Below are positions 35,893-44,936 of a stretch of 64,000 bases of DNA, piece by piece. The stretch lies in the NCBI GenBank assembly GCA_024688885.1, contig JAILDV010000002.1, positions 1-64,000 on the forward strand, read 5' to 3'. Source of the stretch: Bacteroidaceae bacterium. GTDB lineage: Bacteria; Bacteroidota; Bacteroidia; Bacteroidales; Bacteroidaceae. Under the pieces are notes generated by a model. The model ran no database searches, was not told where the DNA came from, and saw only the letters and a list, made by a program, of their open reading frames with translations. Numbering within the stretch: position 1 is the first letter of the stretch; each line of letters opens with the position of its first letter. Both the position numbers and the translations under genes were made by a program.

Positions 35893-37302
35893 TTACTTCA
35901 TCGAATAGACAACGTCCATGATTTTCTTGCCAATCTCGTCTGCTGCCTCCATCGTGGCTGCTTCTGAATAGACGCGGATGATGGGTTCAGTGTTGGACTT
36001 GCGAAGATGCACCCACTTGTCAGGGAAGTCAATCTTCACACCATCGATGTCGTTCACTTCCACCCCTTCCTGTCCAGTGTACATCGCCTTGACCTTTGCG
36101 AGGATAGCATCCACGTCGGTGGAAGCATCAAGGTCAATGCGGTTTTTGGCGATGGCATAATCGGGATAGGTGGCACGGAGCTGGCTGACAGTGAGCCCAG
36201 GCTTTGCCTCACGCTCGTGTGCCAGATGGGAGAGGAAGAGGGCGATGCCAACGAGGGCATCACGACCATAATGGGCAGCGGGATAGATCACACCACCGTT
36301 TCCTTCGCCGCCAATGACGGTGTTGGTCTCCTTCATTTTGGTCACAACATTCACTTCGCCCACAGCGGCAGCGTTGTACTGCTGACCATACTTGCGGGTG
36401 ACATCACGCAGGGCACGAGTGGAAGACAGGTTGCTCACGGTGTTGCCCGGAGTGTGCTTGAGAATGTAGTCAGCCACAGTGACGAGGGTGTATTCCTCAC
36501 CATACATCTTGCCGTCTTCGCAGATGAAAGCAAGGCGATCCACGTCTGGGTCAACGACGAAACCGACATCGTTGCCTCCCTTTGCCATCAGCCCCATAAT
36601 GTCGGAGAGGTTCTTCTCCAAAGGTTCAGGGTTGTGCTGGAAGTCGCCTGTGGGTTCTGCATAGAGCGGGGTGACGTGTTCAACCCCGAGGGCCTTGAAG
36701 AGTTTGGGCAGGATGATGCCGCCCACGGAATTGATGCTGTCAAATGCAACATGGAAATTCTGCTTCTTGATGGCTGGCACATCAACGAGGTCGAGACCCA
36801 GCACCATGTCAATGTGCTTTTGGTCGTAGGAGTTGTCCTCAATGTATTTGCCAAGACCGTCAACATCAGCATAGTCGAAGTCTTCTGCCTCAGCAATCTT
36901 CAACACCTCGTTGCCTTCGGTGGCATTGAGAAATTCGCCTTTCTCGTTGAGGAGCTTGAGAGCGTTCCAATGACGGGGGTTGTGGCTGGCTGTGATGATG
37001 ATGCCGCCACAGGCACCTTCCATCGCCACGGCTATCTCAGTGGTGGGTGTGGAGGCAAGCCCGATGTTGACTACGTCGAAGCCCATGCCCATAAGAGTGC
37101 CGCAAACAACGTTCTTGACCATCTCGCCAGAGATGCGGGCATCACGACCTACCACAATCTTGTTGCTTTTCACTTTTGTGGTGCGACGAATCAGAGTGGC
37201 GTATGCACTTGTGAATTTTACAATGTCGAGGGGATTCAAGCCCTCACCGGCACGTCCGCCAATTGTACCGCGGATGCCGGAAATGGATTTAATCAGACTC
37301 AT
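35893..37302 (-). CDS. glmM: Phosphoglucosamine mutase
   Basis: This 469-aa alpha-D-phosphohexomutase has the phosphoserine loop ITASHNPRHWNALK with Ser106, the metal loop VDPDVDRLA, the sugar-binding loop VIGGEGNGGVIYP and the phosphate-binding end RKSNTEPIIRVYSEA. In Bacteroidetes this clade is annotated GlmM, converting glucosamine-6-phosphate to glucosamine-1-phosphate for cell-wall UDP-GlcNAc; phosphomannomutase activity cannot be excluded. It lies 64 bp downstream of a DUF4827 gene, a familiar pairing in this phylum. Confidence 0.9.
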   Translation of the reverse strand: MSLIKSISGIRGTIGGRAGEGLNPLDIVKFTSAYATLIRRTTKVKSNKIVVGRDARISGEMVKNVVCGTLMGMGFDVVNIGLASTPTTEIAVAMEGACGGIIITASHNPRHWNALKLLNEKGEFLNATEGNEVLKIAEAEDFDYADVDGLGKYIEDNSYDQKHIDMVLGLDLVDVPAIKKQNFHVAFDSINSVGGIILPKLFKALGVEHVTPLYAEPTGDFQHNPEPLEKNLSDIMGLMAKGGNDVGFVVDPDVDRLAFICEDGKMYGEEYTLVTVADYILKHTPGNTVSNLSSTRALRDVTRKYGQQYNAAAVGEVNVVTKMKETNTVIGGEGNGGVIYPAAHYGRDALVGIALFLSHLAHEREAKPGLTVSQLRATYPDYAIAKNRIDLDASTDVDAILAKVKAMYTGQEGVEVNDIDGVKIDFPDKWVHLRKSNTEPIIRVYSEAATMEAADEIGKKIMDVVYSMK

Positions 37303-37366
37303 ATCAATATTTGTGATTTGTCAAATGATGAATGATGATTCCTCTTTGTTTATCGCTTTCACCTCA

Positions 37367-38053
37367 TCAATAGTTAGGTGGAATCATGTATGTGATTTCG
37401 TAGTAATAGGGTTGCACCTTACCAGATGCATAGCTGGTGCCAGAGGAATGGGGCACAATGAGACGCACTTTAGCCTCCTCGCCGTCAGTCTTGGTCAGTC
37501 GGATGAAATCCAGAGGCTTAAGCCATCCCATCGGTACAACAGAAGAAGTGTAGGCTTCTTTCATGGTGCCAATGGTGAACGATGCTGTGTAGCTGCGGCT
37601 GTAGTGGCTGTAGGTGCACATCATCTCGTCAATCTTGCTGGTCATGTCTTTGTAGATGGTCAGATTGGTGTTGGTGGTGTCACCTGCCTGAATGTCATAT
37701 TCCAGGAACTTGCAGAGAATAGGACGGGTGACGGTGGTGTCTTTCCGTGCTTTTGCCAACTCCATCATCGTGGGACCATTCCCCTTACGGACAATCTGCA
37801 TGTAGATGCCATCGCTGTTGAATTTGACAAATTCATTCTTCGAGAGGTCGGTCATGCTGTCTTGTGCATAGAACTGCTCTTCGGTGATAGCATTGATTTT
37901 TCCCACGAAGTCGTTGTCCAGCAAGAACTGCCCGATAGCCCGTTCCTCTTTCTTCTTTTTCTCAGCGTAGGTCTCACCATCGCTGCAACTGGTTGTAAAT
38001 ACGGAAGTGCTCACGACGCACGTCGCGAGCACTAAATAGAGTAATTTCTTCAC
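37367..38053 (-). CDS. DUF4827 lipoprotein
   Basis: This 228-aa lipoprotein (signal ending VFTTSCSDGE) has the segments ERAIGQFLLDNDFVGKINAI, FVKFNSDGIYMQIVRKGNG and SSVVPMGWLKPLDFIRLTK. This is the DUF4827 family, which shares features with FKBP-type peptidyl-prolyl isomerases but is uncharacterised. It starts 3 bp after the flotillin stop and precedes glmM, so the four leftward genes from 40142 are probably one transcript. Confidence 0.85.
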   Translation of the reverse strand: MKKLLYLVLATCVVSTSVFTTSCSDGETYAEKKKKEERAIGQFLLDNDFVGKINAITEEQFYAQDSMTDLSKNEFVKFNSDGIYMQIVRKGNGPTMMELAKARKDTTVTRPILCKFLEYDIQAGDTTNTNLTIYKDMTSKIDEMMCTYSHYSRSYTASFTIGTMKEAYTSSVVPMGWLKPLDFIRLTKTDGEEAKVRLIVPHSSGTSYASGKVQPYYYEITYMIPPNY

Positions 38054-38056
38054 TGA

Positions 38057-39472
38057 TTATTTCTTCTTTTGGTCATTCTTGACGGTTTCAATCTCTTCTT
38101 CGTAGGAGATACCTTCCTCTGTGTGTTCGGAAGCGGTCTCCTCTTTTTTCTTTGCCAAATACTCTGGCAATGCAAGACCTGCCTGGTCGAAGAGCTCGTG
38201 GAGTGGGGGAACACTCTTCATCAAGCCGCTGAGGAAATTGGCTGTGCTTCCTTTTCCGTCGGCTGAGTTGCCAGAATCCCAAACGGTGACGTGGTCGATG
38301 TTGATGCCCTTGATAGCTTCCACCTGTGTCTTGACAAGTTCTGGCAATTTTTCCAAGAGCAGGAGCATGTATGCCTTGTTGGCGTCGCCACCTGCTGCCT
38401 GCACCATCTTGTCGTAACCTTGTGCCTGACGAGAAAGAATCTCAAAGAGACCGCGTGCCTCTGCCTCCATCTTGGCGTATGCGGCATCTGCTTCACCCTT
38501 CGCATTCACACGAATCTTTTCTGCTTCAGCCTCAGCCTCGATAATCTTACGTTTCTTCTCAATCTCTTGACTGACAAGGACATTGGCACTTTGTGTGGCA
38601 CGTTCACGATTGGCACGGGCTTCCTCGGCTTTCTGTTCTGCAGAATAAGCCTCTTCGAGCGCCTTAGCGGCTGCCACCTTCTCGGCAGCAATTGCCTTAC
38701 GCTGTGCCTCTGCCTCACGTTCACGGCGGTCAGCATCGGAATTGGCAATCTGCACTTTTGCCTCGTTTTCACCCTGCACGGCTTGTGCATTTGCCTCTGC
38801 AGTACGGATACGGGTCTCTCGGTTGGCATCAGCCTTACCAATTTCACCGAACTTCTCCTGTTCAGCCACGCGCACCTTGGCTTCGTTGATGGCCTTAGCT
38901 GCAGCTTCCTGACCCAATGCCTCAATATAACCGCTTTCATCATTGATGTCGGTCACATTCACGTTGATGAGACGAAGACCAATCTTTTTCAATTCCACCT
39001 CAACGTTGCTGGAGATAGCATCAAGGAATTTGTCGCGGTCACTGTTCAATTCCTCAATACTCATCGTGGCAATGACCAGACGCAATTGACCGAAGAGGAT
39101 GTCTCGTGCCAGTTCCTGAATCTGACCGGCCGTGAGACCCAGCAAACGTTCGGCTGCTGCAGTCATGCTCTCGCTGTCGGTAGAGATACCCACCGTAAAA
39201 CGGCAAGGTACATCTACGCGGATGTTCTGACGTGACAGTGCATTGGTGAGGTTTGCATCAATGCTGATAGGAGTCAAACTCAGGTATGCATAGTCCTGAA
39301 TGATAGGCCAAACAAATGTGCCGCCGCCATGCACACATTTGGCAGAGCCTCTGTTTCCTGTTGTTCCATAAACTACCAGAATCTTGTCGGATGGACATCT
39401 TCTGTAACGATTGATAATGGAGATGAGAAGCACTATGGCTACCACCACTGCAACAATAATAAGATAGGTCAT
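38057..39472 (-). CDS. floA: Flotillin family protein (SPFH domain)
   Basis: This 471-aa protein has one N-terminal membrane segment (IIVAVVVAIVLLISIINRY), an SPFH/band-7 domain (about 30-210, with VDVPCRFTVGISTDSE) and a long Ala/Glu-rich coiled coil (about 210-350). The C-terminal flotillin part contains EKLPELVKTQVEAIKGINID. Flotillins assemble oligomers that organise ordered membrane domains. The upstream NfeD-like gene is the expected partner (YuaF/YqiJ type), giving a classic two-gene unit. The symbol is by family only. Confidence 0.92.
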   Translation of the reverse strand: MTYLIIVAVVVAIVLLISIINRYRRCPSDKILVVYGTTGNRGSAKCVHGGGTFVWPIIQDYAYLSLTPISIDANLTNALSRQNIRVDVPCRFTVGISTDSESMTAAAERLLGLTAGQIQELARDILFGQLRLVIATMSIEELNSDRDKFLDAISSNVEVELKKIGLRLINVNVTDINDESGYIEALGQEAAAKAINEAKVRVAEQEKFGEIGKADANRETRIRTAEANAQAVQGENEAKVQIANSDADRREREAEAQRKAIAAEKVAAAKALEEAYSAEQKAEEARANRERATQSANVLVSQEIEKKRKIIEAEAEAEKIRVNAKGEADAAYAKMEAEARGLFEILSRQAQGYDKMVQAAGGDANKAYMLLLLEKLPELVKTQVEAIKGINIDHVTVWDSGNSADGKGSTANFLSGLMKSVPPLHELFDQAGLALPEYLAKKKEETASEHTEEGISYEEEIETVKNDQKKK

Positions 39473-39530
39473 ATTGATTTGTGATTAAATGATTTTACTA
39501 TTTGTTGATGTTCCTGTTGTAAGAGAGTTG

Positions 39531-40142
39531 TTATTTCACGAGTACAGTGGAACCGTCAATGACACTGACAACAGTGACTTTCCGCCCGCTGGAGAAAGCT
39601 TCTCCATCAGTCATGGCATCAAATTCCTGCACGGAACCATTGATGCTCACCTGTACTTTGCCTTTCCCTTCCCTTTGGGCCGGAATACGCAGATAGACAT
39701 CCACTGTTTTCCCTACGCAGTCTTCAATGTTGAAGGCGCCGTTGTGCTCCAGCTTCTTGGTCTGTTTTTTGATGAAGAAAAACATCAGTACGAATCCTAC
39801 ACCGACCAGGACTGCGATGAAGGTGAGCAACCACATGTTTTTGATTGCCCCGTTAAAGCAAACGCCTGCCCAGCCGAAACCGACGATGAAATTGACAAAG
39901 TTCTTGATGCTGAACAACGAAATGCCGCCACCCAAATCCATGGTGTCGCCACCATCAAAGTCCACATCCATGTCACTACTGTCCATACCAATCAGGGTAA
40001 GCACCATCTGAATGATGAAGATGATGGAGCCAACGATAGCACATCCCCAGAATACTTGCATCCATGTGTCCATGGATTGATAGGTTTCCAACCACGTCAT
40101 ACTTGCTTCTGACGGGATGGCAGCATCCAAAAATTCTAACAT
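39531..40142 (-). CDS. NfeD/YuaF-like membrane protein
   Basis: This 203-aa protein has about three transmembrane segments: WGCAIVGSIIFIIQMVLTLI, FVNFIVGFGWAGVCFNGAI, and LLTFIAVLVGVGFVLMFFFI. It ends in a small beta-barrel (OB-fold-like) domain, DCVGKTVDVYLRIPAQREGK to VVSVIDGSTVLVK. This is the short NfeD class without the protease domain. It sits 58 bp upstream of the flotillin gene, and NfeD proteins interact with flotillins in other bacteria (family knowledge). Promoter at 40173. Confidence 0.85.
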   Translation of the reverse strand: MLEFLDAAIPSEASMTWLETYQSMDTWMQVFWGCAIVGSIIFIIQMVLTLIGMDSSDMDVDFDGGDTMDLGGGISLFSIKNFVNFIVGFGWAGVCFNGAIKNMWLLTFIAVLVGVGFVLMFFFIKKQTKKLEHNGAFNIEDCVGKTVDVYLRIPAQREGKGKVQVSINGSVQEFDAMTDGEAFSSGRKVTVVSVIDGSTVLVK

Positions 40143-40172
40143 AGTTCTTAATGTTTTGGTTGAAACTGGCTA

Positions 40173-40180
40173 CAAAGATA
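40173..40180 (-). promoter_or_regulatory. -7 promoter box TATCTTTG for the NfeD-flotillin operon
   Basis: CAAAGATA on the plus strand lies 31-38 bp upstream of the ATG at 40142. It is a perfect TAnnTTTG match. Confidence 0.65.
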
Positions 40181-40188
40181 GGCTTTTT

Positions 40189-40223
40189 AATTCATAATTC
40201 ATCATTCATCATGCACAATTCAC
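40189..40223 (+). repeat. Short heptamer-word array
   Basis: The words TTCATAA, TTCATCA, TTCATCA, TGCACAA, TTCACAT follow in 7-nt phase between two divergent promoters. It belongs to the class of heptamer arrays described elsewhere in the window. Confidence 0.5.
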
Positions 40224-40233
40224 ATTTTTTTAC

Positions 40234-40241
40234 TACTTTTG
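40234..40241 (+). promoter_or_regulatory. -7 promoter box TACTTTTG for the DUF1846 gene
   Basis: This perfect TAnnTTTG match lies 29 bp before the ATG at 40270. Confidence 0.6.
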
Positions 40242-40269
40242 CAGGCAAAATAGCAAAATAATACATGAT

Positions 40270-41733
40270 ATGAAGATAGGATTTGACAACGAGAAATACC
40301 TGAAGATTCAGTCTGAGCATATCAGGGAACGTATCGCCCAGTTTGACGGCAAGCTTTACCTCGAATTGGGCGGTAAACTGTTCGATGATCACCATGCTTC
40401 GCGTGTGTTGCCGGGGTTTAAGCCTGACAGCAAATTGCGGATGTTCCAGCAATTGAGTGACAGTCTGGAGATTGTGATTGTGATTAGTGCGGAGGACATC
40501 GAGAAGAACAAGATGCGTGCTGACCTTGGCATCACCTACGATGAGGATGTGCTGCGTTTACGTGATGAGTTCATGAACCGTGGCTTTATGGTGGGTTCTG
40601 TGGTTATCACACATTATGATGGTCAACGTGCTGCCGACCAATTCCGTCATCGTCTTGAACGCATGGGCATCAAGTCCTATTGCCACTATCTGATTGACGG
40701 CTATCCCCACAACGTGGAACTGATAGCCTCCGACGAAGGCTTTGGCAAAAACGATTACGTGGAGACGACCCGTCCGTTGGTCATCGTGACGGCTCCCGGT
40801 CCCGGCAGTGGCAAGATGGCGGTCTGCCTAAGTCAACTTTATGGTGAGAACAAGCGTGGCGTCCGTGCTGGTTATGCCAAGTTCGAGACTTTCCCTGTTT
40901 GGAGCCTTCCTCTGAAACACCCCGTGAACATTGCCTATGAGGCGGCCACGGCTGACTTGAACGACGTGAACATGATTGACCCCTTCCACTTTGATGCTTA
41001 TGGGAAGGTGGCTATCAACTACAATCGTGACATTGAGATTTTCCCTGTGCTTCATGCACTCTTTGAGGGTATCTATGGCGAGAATCCATATAAATCGCCC
41101 ACAGATATGGGTGTGAACATGGTGGGATTCTGTATCTGCGACGATGATGTTTGCTGTCAGGCTTCAAAAGACGAAATCATCCGTCGTTACTATGATGCTA
41201 CAAACAAATTGGCAGATGGTGCTTGTAATGAAAATGAGATCAGCAAGATACAAATGCTGTTCAATCAGGCAAAAATTACGACGGCAGATCGCCGTGTGAC
41301 TGTCGCTGCCAATGAAAGGAAGAACCAGACAGGGGTTCATTGTGCGGCAATGGAACTGGAGGATGGCACTATCATCACTTCCAAGACGGGTGACTTGCTT
41401 GGTTGCTGTGCCGCCCTGCTGCTCAATGTGATGAAGCACTTGGCTGGTATCGGGCATGACATCAAACTCATTCCTCAAAGCATGATTGAGCCTATCCAAA
41501 AGACAAAGATAGATTATTTGCGTGGCACGAACCCACGATTGCACACCGATGAAGTGCTTGTCGCCATCTCTGTGCTTTCCCAGCATGACGAGAATTGCCG
41601 CCGAGCCTTGGAACAACTTCCCAAACTTCGTGGATGCCAGATGCATACAACCGTGATGCTGGGCGAGGTGGACCGCAAGATTCTGAAACGATTAGGATGT
41701 GGGCTTACTTGTGATCCGGTGAAGAAGAAGTGA
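40270..41733 (+). CDS. DUF1846 protein
   Basis: This 487-aa protein starts MKIGFDNEKYLKIQSEHIRE and includes the phosphate-loop-like TAPGPGSGKMAVCLSQLYGE. Later conserved segments are EIENKN-type charged helices (AEDIEKNKMRADLGITYDED) and DLLGCCAALLLNVMKHLAGI. The length and order match the DUF1846 family, whose members have solved structures but unclear function; a nucleotide-binding role is suggested by the loop. It is monocistronic with its own promoter. Cytoplasmic. Confidence 0.88.
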   Translation: MKIGFDNEKYLKIQSEHIRERIAQFDGKLYLELGGKLFDDHHASRVLPGFKPDSKLRMFQQLSDSLEIVIVISAEDIEKNKMRADLGITYDEDVLRLRDEFMNRGFMVGSVVITHYDGQRAADQFRHRLERMGIKSYCHYLIDGYPHNVELIASDEGFGKNDYVETTRPLVIVTAPGPGSGKMAVCLSQLYGENKRGVRAGYAKFETFPVWSLPLKHPVNIAYEAATADLNDVNMIDPFHFDAYGKVAINYNRDIEIFPVLHALFEGIYGENPYKSPTDMGVNMVGFCICDDDVCCQASKDEIIRRYYDATNKLADGACNENEISKIQMLFNQAKITTADRRVTVAANERKNQTGVHCAAMELEDGTIITSKTGDLLGCCAALLLNVMKHLAGIGHDIKLIPQSMIEPIQKTKIDYLRGTNPRLHTDEVLVAISVLSQHDENCRRALEQLPKLRGCQMHTTVMLGEVDRKILKRLGCGLTCDPVKKK

Positions 41734-41755
41734 TTGCGAGAATCGTGGAATAAAA

Positions 41756-41786
41756 AATAATGGAAGGTTGTCAGCCTTCCATTATT
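41756..41786 (-). terminator. Hairpin terminator overlapping the HAD gene stop
   Basis: AATAATGGAAGG (41756-41767) pairs perfectly with CCTTCCATTATT (41775-41786). On the minus strand TTTTATT follows, so it fits a terminator for the HAD gene, whose last codons lie inside the stem. It also lies after the convergent DUF1846 gene. Confidence 0.75.
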
Positions 41787-42517
41787 TGTTGAATCTTTTC
41801 AAAAGTCATGCCCTCAAAACTGTCGAGGACATAGTTGCATTTATCTTTGATTTCTTCTCGGGTGTGACCGGTTGGGAGTCCGATGGTGAAGATTCCTGAT
41901 GCCATGCCTGCTTGCAGTCCTGTATAGGCATCTTCGAACACCACACATTCATCAATGCCGGCATCAAATACTCGGGCACCCTGCAGGTAGCAGTCTGGGG
42001 CGGGTTTCGATGCGGTGAAATCTTCTGCGGTGAGCACCTTGTCGAACAGACTGTCAAAATCTGAAATCTGACGTCTCACACTGTTCATCTTGGGAATGTT
42101 GGAACTGGTCACTACGGCGCATTTCACCCCATTCCTTTTCAGGTCTTTTAGAAAGTCAAGCGCTCCTGGGTAAAACTCGTATTTCATCTGTGCTTCCCAA
42201 GCATTCAGCCCTTCTGTAATCTCTTCTTGCCATTGAGGATTGGGGAAGTAAGTGTCGAAGATTTGTGTGAGCGTGGTGCCTTTGATGAGAAATTCAAGCC
42301 TTGGCACATCCGGGCGGTATTTGCGTGCTGTCGCTCCCCAAAAGACGGTGTATTGGTCTTCCGTGTCCACCAATGTGCCGTCTAAATCGAACAACGCAAC
42401 TTTCAAACGTCTGCGTCTTGGAATGTTTCTGTCACCCTTCACAAACAGCTCACCCCAAGGTGTTGCTGTCTTCTCATCTTCAATGTCTTCGTTCCGTTTT
42501 GTCCAAAATGATGCCAT
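41771..42517 (-). CDS. HAD-family hydrolase, beta-phosphoglucomutase/phosphatase-like
   Basis: This 248-aa protein has the nucleophile motif ALFDLDGTLVDTEDQY (two Asp), motif II VVTSSNIP, and the Lys/acidic motifs SKPAPDCYLQGARV and CVVFEDAYTGLQAG. A helical cap separates motifs I and II, as in the subfamily that includes beta-phosphoglucomutases and sugar phosphatases. The ATG at 42517 was chosen because the -7 box at 42537 excludes the longer frame to 42556. An N-terminal 40-residue charged extension precedes the domain. Substrate unknown. Confidence 0.88.
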   Translation of the reverse strand: MASFWTKRNEDIEDEKTATPWGELFVKGDRNIPRRRRLKVALFDLDGTLVDTEDQYTVFWGATARKYRPDVPRLEFLIKGTTLTQIFDTYFPNPQWQEEITEGLNAWEAQMKYEFYPGALDFLKDLKRNGVKCAVVTSSNIPKMNSVRRQISDFDSLFDKVLTAEDFTASKPAPDCYLQGARVFDAGIDECVVFEDAYTGLQAGMASGIFTIGLPTGHTREEIKDKCNYVLDSFEGMTFEKIQQIMEG

Positions 42518-42536
42518 GATTTTAATAATTTTGATG

Positions 42537-42544
42537 CAAAGATA
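42537..42544 (-). promoter_or_regulatory. -7 promoter box TATCTTTG for the HAD gene
   Basis: CAAAGATA on the plus strand lies 20-27 bp before the ATG at 42517. It matches TAnnTTTG and decides the start codon. Confidence 0.7.
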
Positions 42545-42566
42545 CTTGTTTTTCATGGATTTTCAT

Positions 42567-42574
42567 TACTTTTG
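42567..42574 (+). promoter_or_regulatory. -7 promoter box TACTTTTG for the nitroreductase gene
   Basis: This perfect TAnnTTTG match lies 39 bp before the ATG at 42613, divergent from the HAD promoter 23 bp away. Confidence 0.65.
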
Positions 42575-42612
42575 CAACGATTTTTCTTAGTAACATTTAA
42601 AAACTCAAACAC

Positions 42613-43239
42613 ATGAAGAGATTATTTTTTGTAGCAGCCATGCTGCTGGTGGGCATTGCTGGTTTTGCCCAATCAAAGAACCTCCCAAAACCGAATCTGC
42701 AGCGTCAAACCCTTTCTGTGATGGAAGCTTATAAACAGCGCAAGTCTGTGCGTGAGTATAGTGCCAAGGATCTTTCTGACCAAGACCTGAGCGACCTCTT
42801 GTGGGCAGCACAGGGTCAGAACAGAGAGGATGGACACCTTACTGCTCCCACAGCCATGAACCGTCAGGAAATCCGTCTCTACGTGTTCACGTCCAAGGGC
42901 GTTTCTCTCTACGATCCTAAGGCAAACACGCTTACACAAGTCGCTGCCGGAGATCACCGTGATCTTATGGCTGCTGGTCAGGCTTTTGCCAAGGATGCTC
43001 CAGTAGTACTTCTGATGGTGGCTGATTTGGACAAGTTCGGTAGCAATAACCAGCATGCACAGAGTATGGCAGCTGTGGATACAGGCATTGTTTGCGAGAA
43101 CATTAATCTTTTCTGTTCTGCAGTCGGTTTAGCAACAGTTCCTCGCGCCACAATGGACAGTAAAGGAATCAGTTCACTTCTTGGCTTGAACGAGAATCAA
43201 ATTCCATTGATTAACAATCCTGTAGGCTATACGAAATAG
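42613..43239 (+). CDS. Exported nitroreductase-family protein (SagB/ThcOx-like)
   Basis: This 208-aa protein has a signal peptide (FFVAAMLLVGIAGFAQ) before a compact nitroreductase fold. KQRKSVREYSAKDLSDQDLS is the FMN-phosphate-binding start, LLWAAQGQNR follows, then TAPTAMNRQEIRLYVF, and DTGIVCENINLFCSAVGLAT later. Most nitroreductases are cytoplasmic; this exported type is common in Bacteroidales. The ligand and redox substrate are unknown. It is monocistronic and ends in a clear terminator. Confidence 0.88.
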   Translation: MKRLFFVAAMLLVGIAGFAQSKNLPKPNLQRQTLSVMEAYKQRKSVREYSAKDLSDQDLSDLLWAAQGQNREDGHLTAPTAMNRQEIRLYVFTSKGVSLYDPKANTLTQVAAGDHRDLMAAGQAFAKDAPVVLLMVADLDKFGSNNQHAQSMAAVDTGIVCENINLFCSAVGLATVPRATMDSKGISSLLGLNENQIPLINNPVGYTK

Positions 43240-43268
43240 CGTAAGCCCAACAAGGGTTAACGTGTGAT

Positions 43269-43305
43269 TGATTGGCTACATTGAGTGCTTCGGTGTAGCC
43301 AATCA
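43269..43305 (+). terminator. Terminator of the nitroreductase gene
   Basis: TGATTGGCTACA (43269-43280) pairs with TGTAGCCAATCA (43294-43305). A modest T-content follows (TTGTTATTG). Confidence 0.75.
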
Positions 43306-44047
43306 TTGTTATTGATGCTTTCATCAGCCTTAACGTAAGGATACAAAAAAAATGAAATCCATCACGGACTTCACTTTCCTCGTCATCTTTCCTCATTGTG
43401 AAAGAATGAACCAAAATCTTTTACTAACCTAAAACCTATTGTATAACTTATGTCTAATTCACTGTTTCTTTTATCCTATTGAAAAACAATCTATTTTACC
43501 AAAACTAAATTAACCTTACTGAGTCTTTATTCTCACCTTAACACTAATACCTATTATATTATAAAGAATAACCTTTTCTGTTTATTTCAAATTCTAATTG
43601 ATGTCAGGGAACATTTCTTTGTGGACTTCGACAAGTCTTTGTTCCTTTTGACGCTGCAAAGGTACGGACTTTTTGAACGATGGTGCTAATAATTGTAGAA
43701 AAAACTTCAAAAATGGTATCTTTACTTGACATACATCAATGTATGTGTGCGCACACAAACCATTTTTTGTTGCACATTGATGGTGAATAGAGGGTGTCGC
43801 GAGAATTGCTGATTATTCATTTAACAGAGCTCCAAAATACCTTGAGCTGAACCTGGATTATTTTATTATGGTAAACACCTGAACAGACATGCTATAATAT
43901 ACGTTTATGTTTCCTTTTGTATATGTTTATGTTTCCTTTTTCTCTCTATTTTTGCCCTATAAATTGTCACGAAATGCCCATTTTTAGGGATATATGTGTG
44001 CTTTATCCACTTTTTTTTATGTTGTTTGCACTTTTTTAGATAAAAAG
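43306..44047. other. Long gene-free region with an orphan -7 box and a palindrome
   Basis: I see no credible gene in these roughly 740 bp. CAAAGGTA at 43657-43664 is a perfect leftward -7 box within TGCAAAGGTACG, but no leftward gene follows. A palindromic stretch near 43730-43762 reads CATACATCAATGTATG then TGTGCGCACA. The rest is AT-rich. It may be the remains of a lost gene or a noncoding transcript. Confidence 0.5.
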
Positions 44048-44079
44048 TTTGGTCATGATGAGATGATTCTCTACATTTG
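44048..44079 (+). promoter_or_regulatory. Promoter of the histidine kinase gene
   Basis: The -33 TTTG at 44048-44051, a 20-bp spacer and -7 TACATTTG at 44072-44079 match the Bacteroidetes consensus, 46 bp before the ATG at 44126. Confidence 0.7.
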
Positions 44080-44125
44080 CAACGCAATTTGAACGATGTG
44101 TATAAAGTAACGAAAGGAGTTGTGT

Positions 44126-44926
44126 ATGAATAGTGTAGTTTTGATGATTATTATAGCGATTTTATTAGTAGCCTTGGCAGTTGTTTTCTACTTATATAAA
44201 AAAGAACACAGCAAAGGTGAAAAGTATAAGCAGGGAATGAAGGCGCAGAAGGAGTATTTGCAGAATATGAGCCATGATATCCGAACGCCGATGAACGCTA
44301 TATGCGGTTTCTCCCAGATTCTTTGCAACAAACAAATTCGAGATATGCTTTCGGAAGAAGAAATCTCCGAGTATGGTGTCATCATTCAGAGTAATACGGA
44401 CTTGTTGAGCACGTTAGTGAATGACATCCTTGATATCTCTGACATGGAAAGTGGCAAGTACCGTATGAATATCGGCACGTGCAATGTGAACGATGTGTGC
44501 AGAAAGGCTATCAGCACCGTGAAATACCGTTGTCCAGCAGGTGTCAATCTGTACATGACTACAGATGTGGATGATGACTATACGATAGAGAGTGATCCAA
44601 AGCGTGTAGAGCAGGTGGTGATGAACTATTTGACGAATGCCGAGAAACACACAGATGAAGGTGAGATTCACGTGCATGTGTCTTTGGAAGAGAATCCGGG
44701 CATGGTCACCTTCTCCGTCACGGACACGGGTGAGGGTGTTCCCCCCGAAAATGCAGAGCTTATATTTGGACGTTTTGAGAAGCTCAACACCATCAATGGC
44801 GGTACAGGTCTTGGATTACCTATCTGTCGCAAGATTGCCACGCAATTGGGTGGTGAGGCAAAACTCGACTTGTCCCATCAAGGTAAGGGCGCTCGTTTTA
44901 TTTTCACGCATCCTGTGAAGAAATAA
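44126..44926 (+). CDS. Small orphan sensor histidine kinase
   Basis: This 266-aa kinase has one N-terminal transmembrane helix (about 4-24), a short linker, the H-box SHDIRTPMNAICGFSQIL with His50, the N-box MNYLTNAEKHT, G1 DTGEGVP, F-box FGRFEKL and G2 GTGLGLPI. There is no periplasmic sensor domain and no response regulator next to it, so the signal is probably cytoplasmic or membrane-derived. A rare good Shine-Dalgarno (GGAG, 6 nt upstream) supports the ATG at 44126 over an in-frame TTG at 44120. Confidence 0.9.
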   Translation: MNSVVLMIIIAILLVALAVVFYLYKKEHSKGEKYKQGMKAQKEYLQNMSHDIRTPMNAICGFSQILCNKQIRDMLSEEEISEYGVIIQSNTDLLSTLVNDILDISDMESGKYRMNIGTCNVNDVCRKAISTVKYRCPAGVNLYMTTDVDDDYTIESDPKRVEQVVMNYLTNAEKHTDEGEIHVHVSLEENPGMVTFSVTDTGEGVPPENAELIFGRFEKLNTINGGTGLGLPICRKIATQLGGEAKLDLSHQGKGARFIFTHPVKK

Positions 44927-44936
44927 GAGATAATAT

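Noticed and set aside
36007-37335. 442-codon frame on the plus strand
   Set aside because: It is antisense to glmM, which is intact and well conserved.
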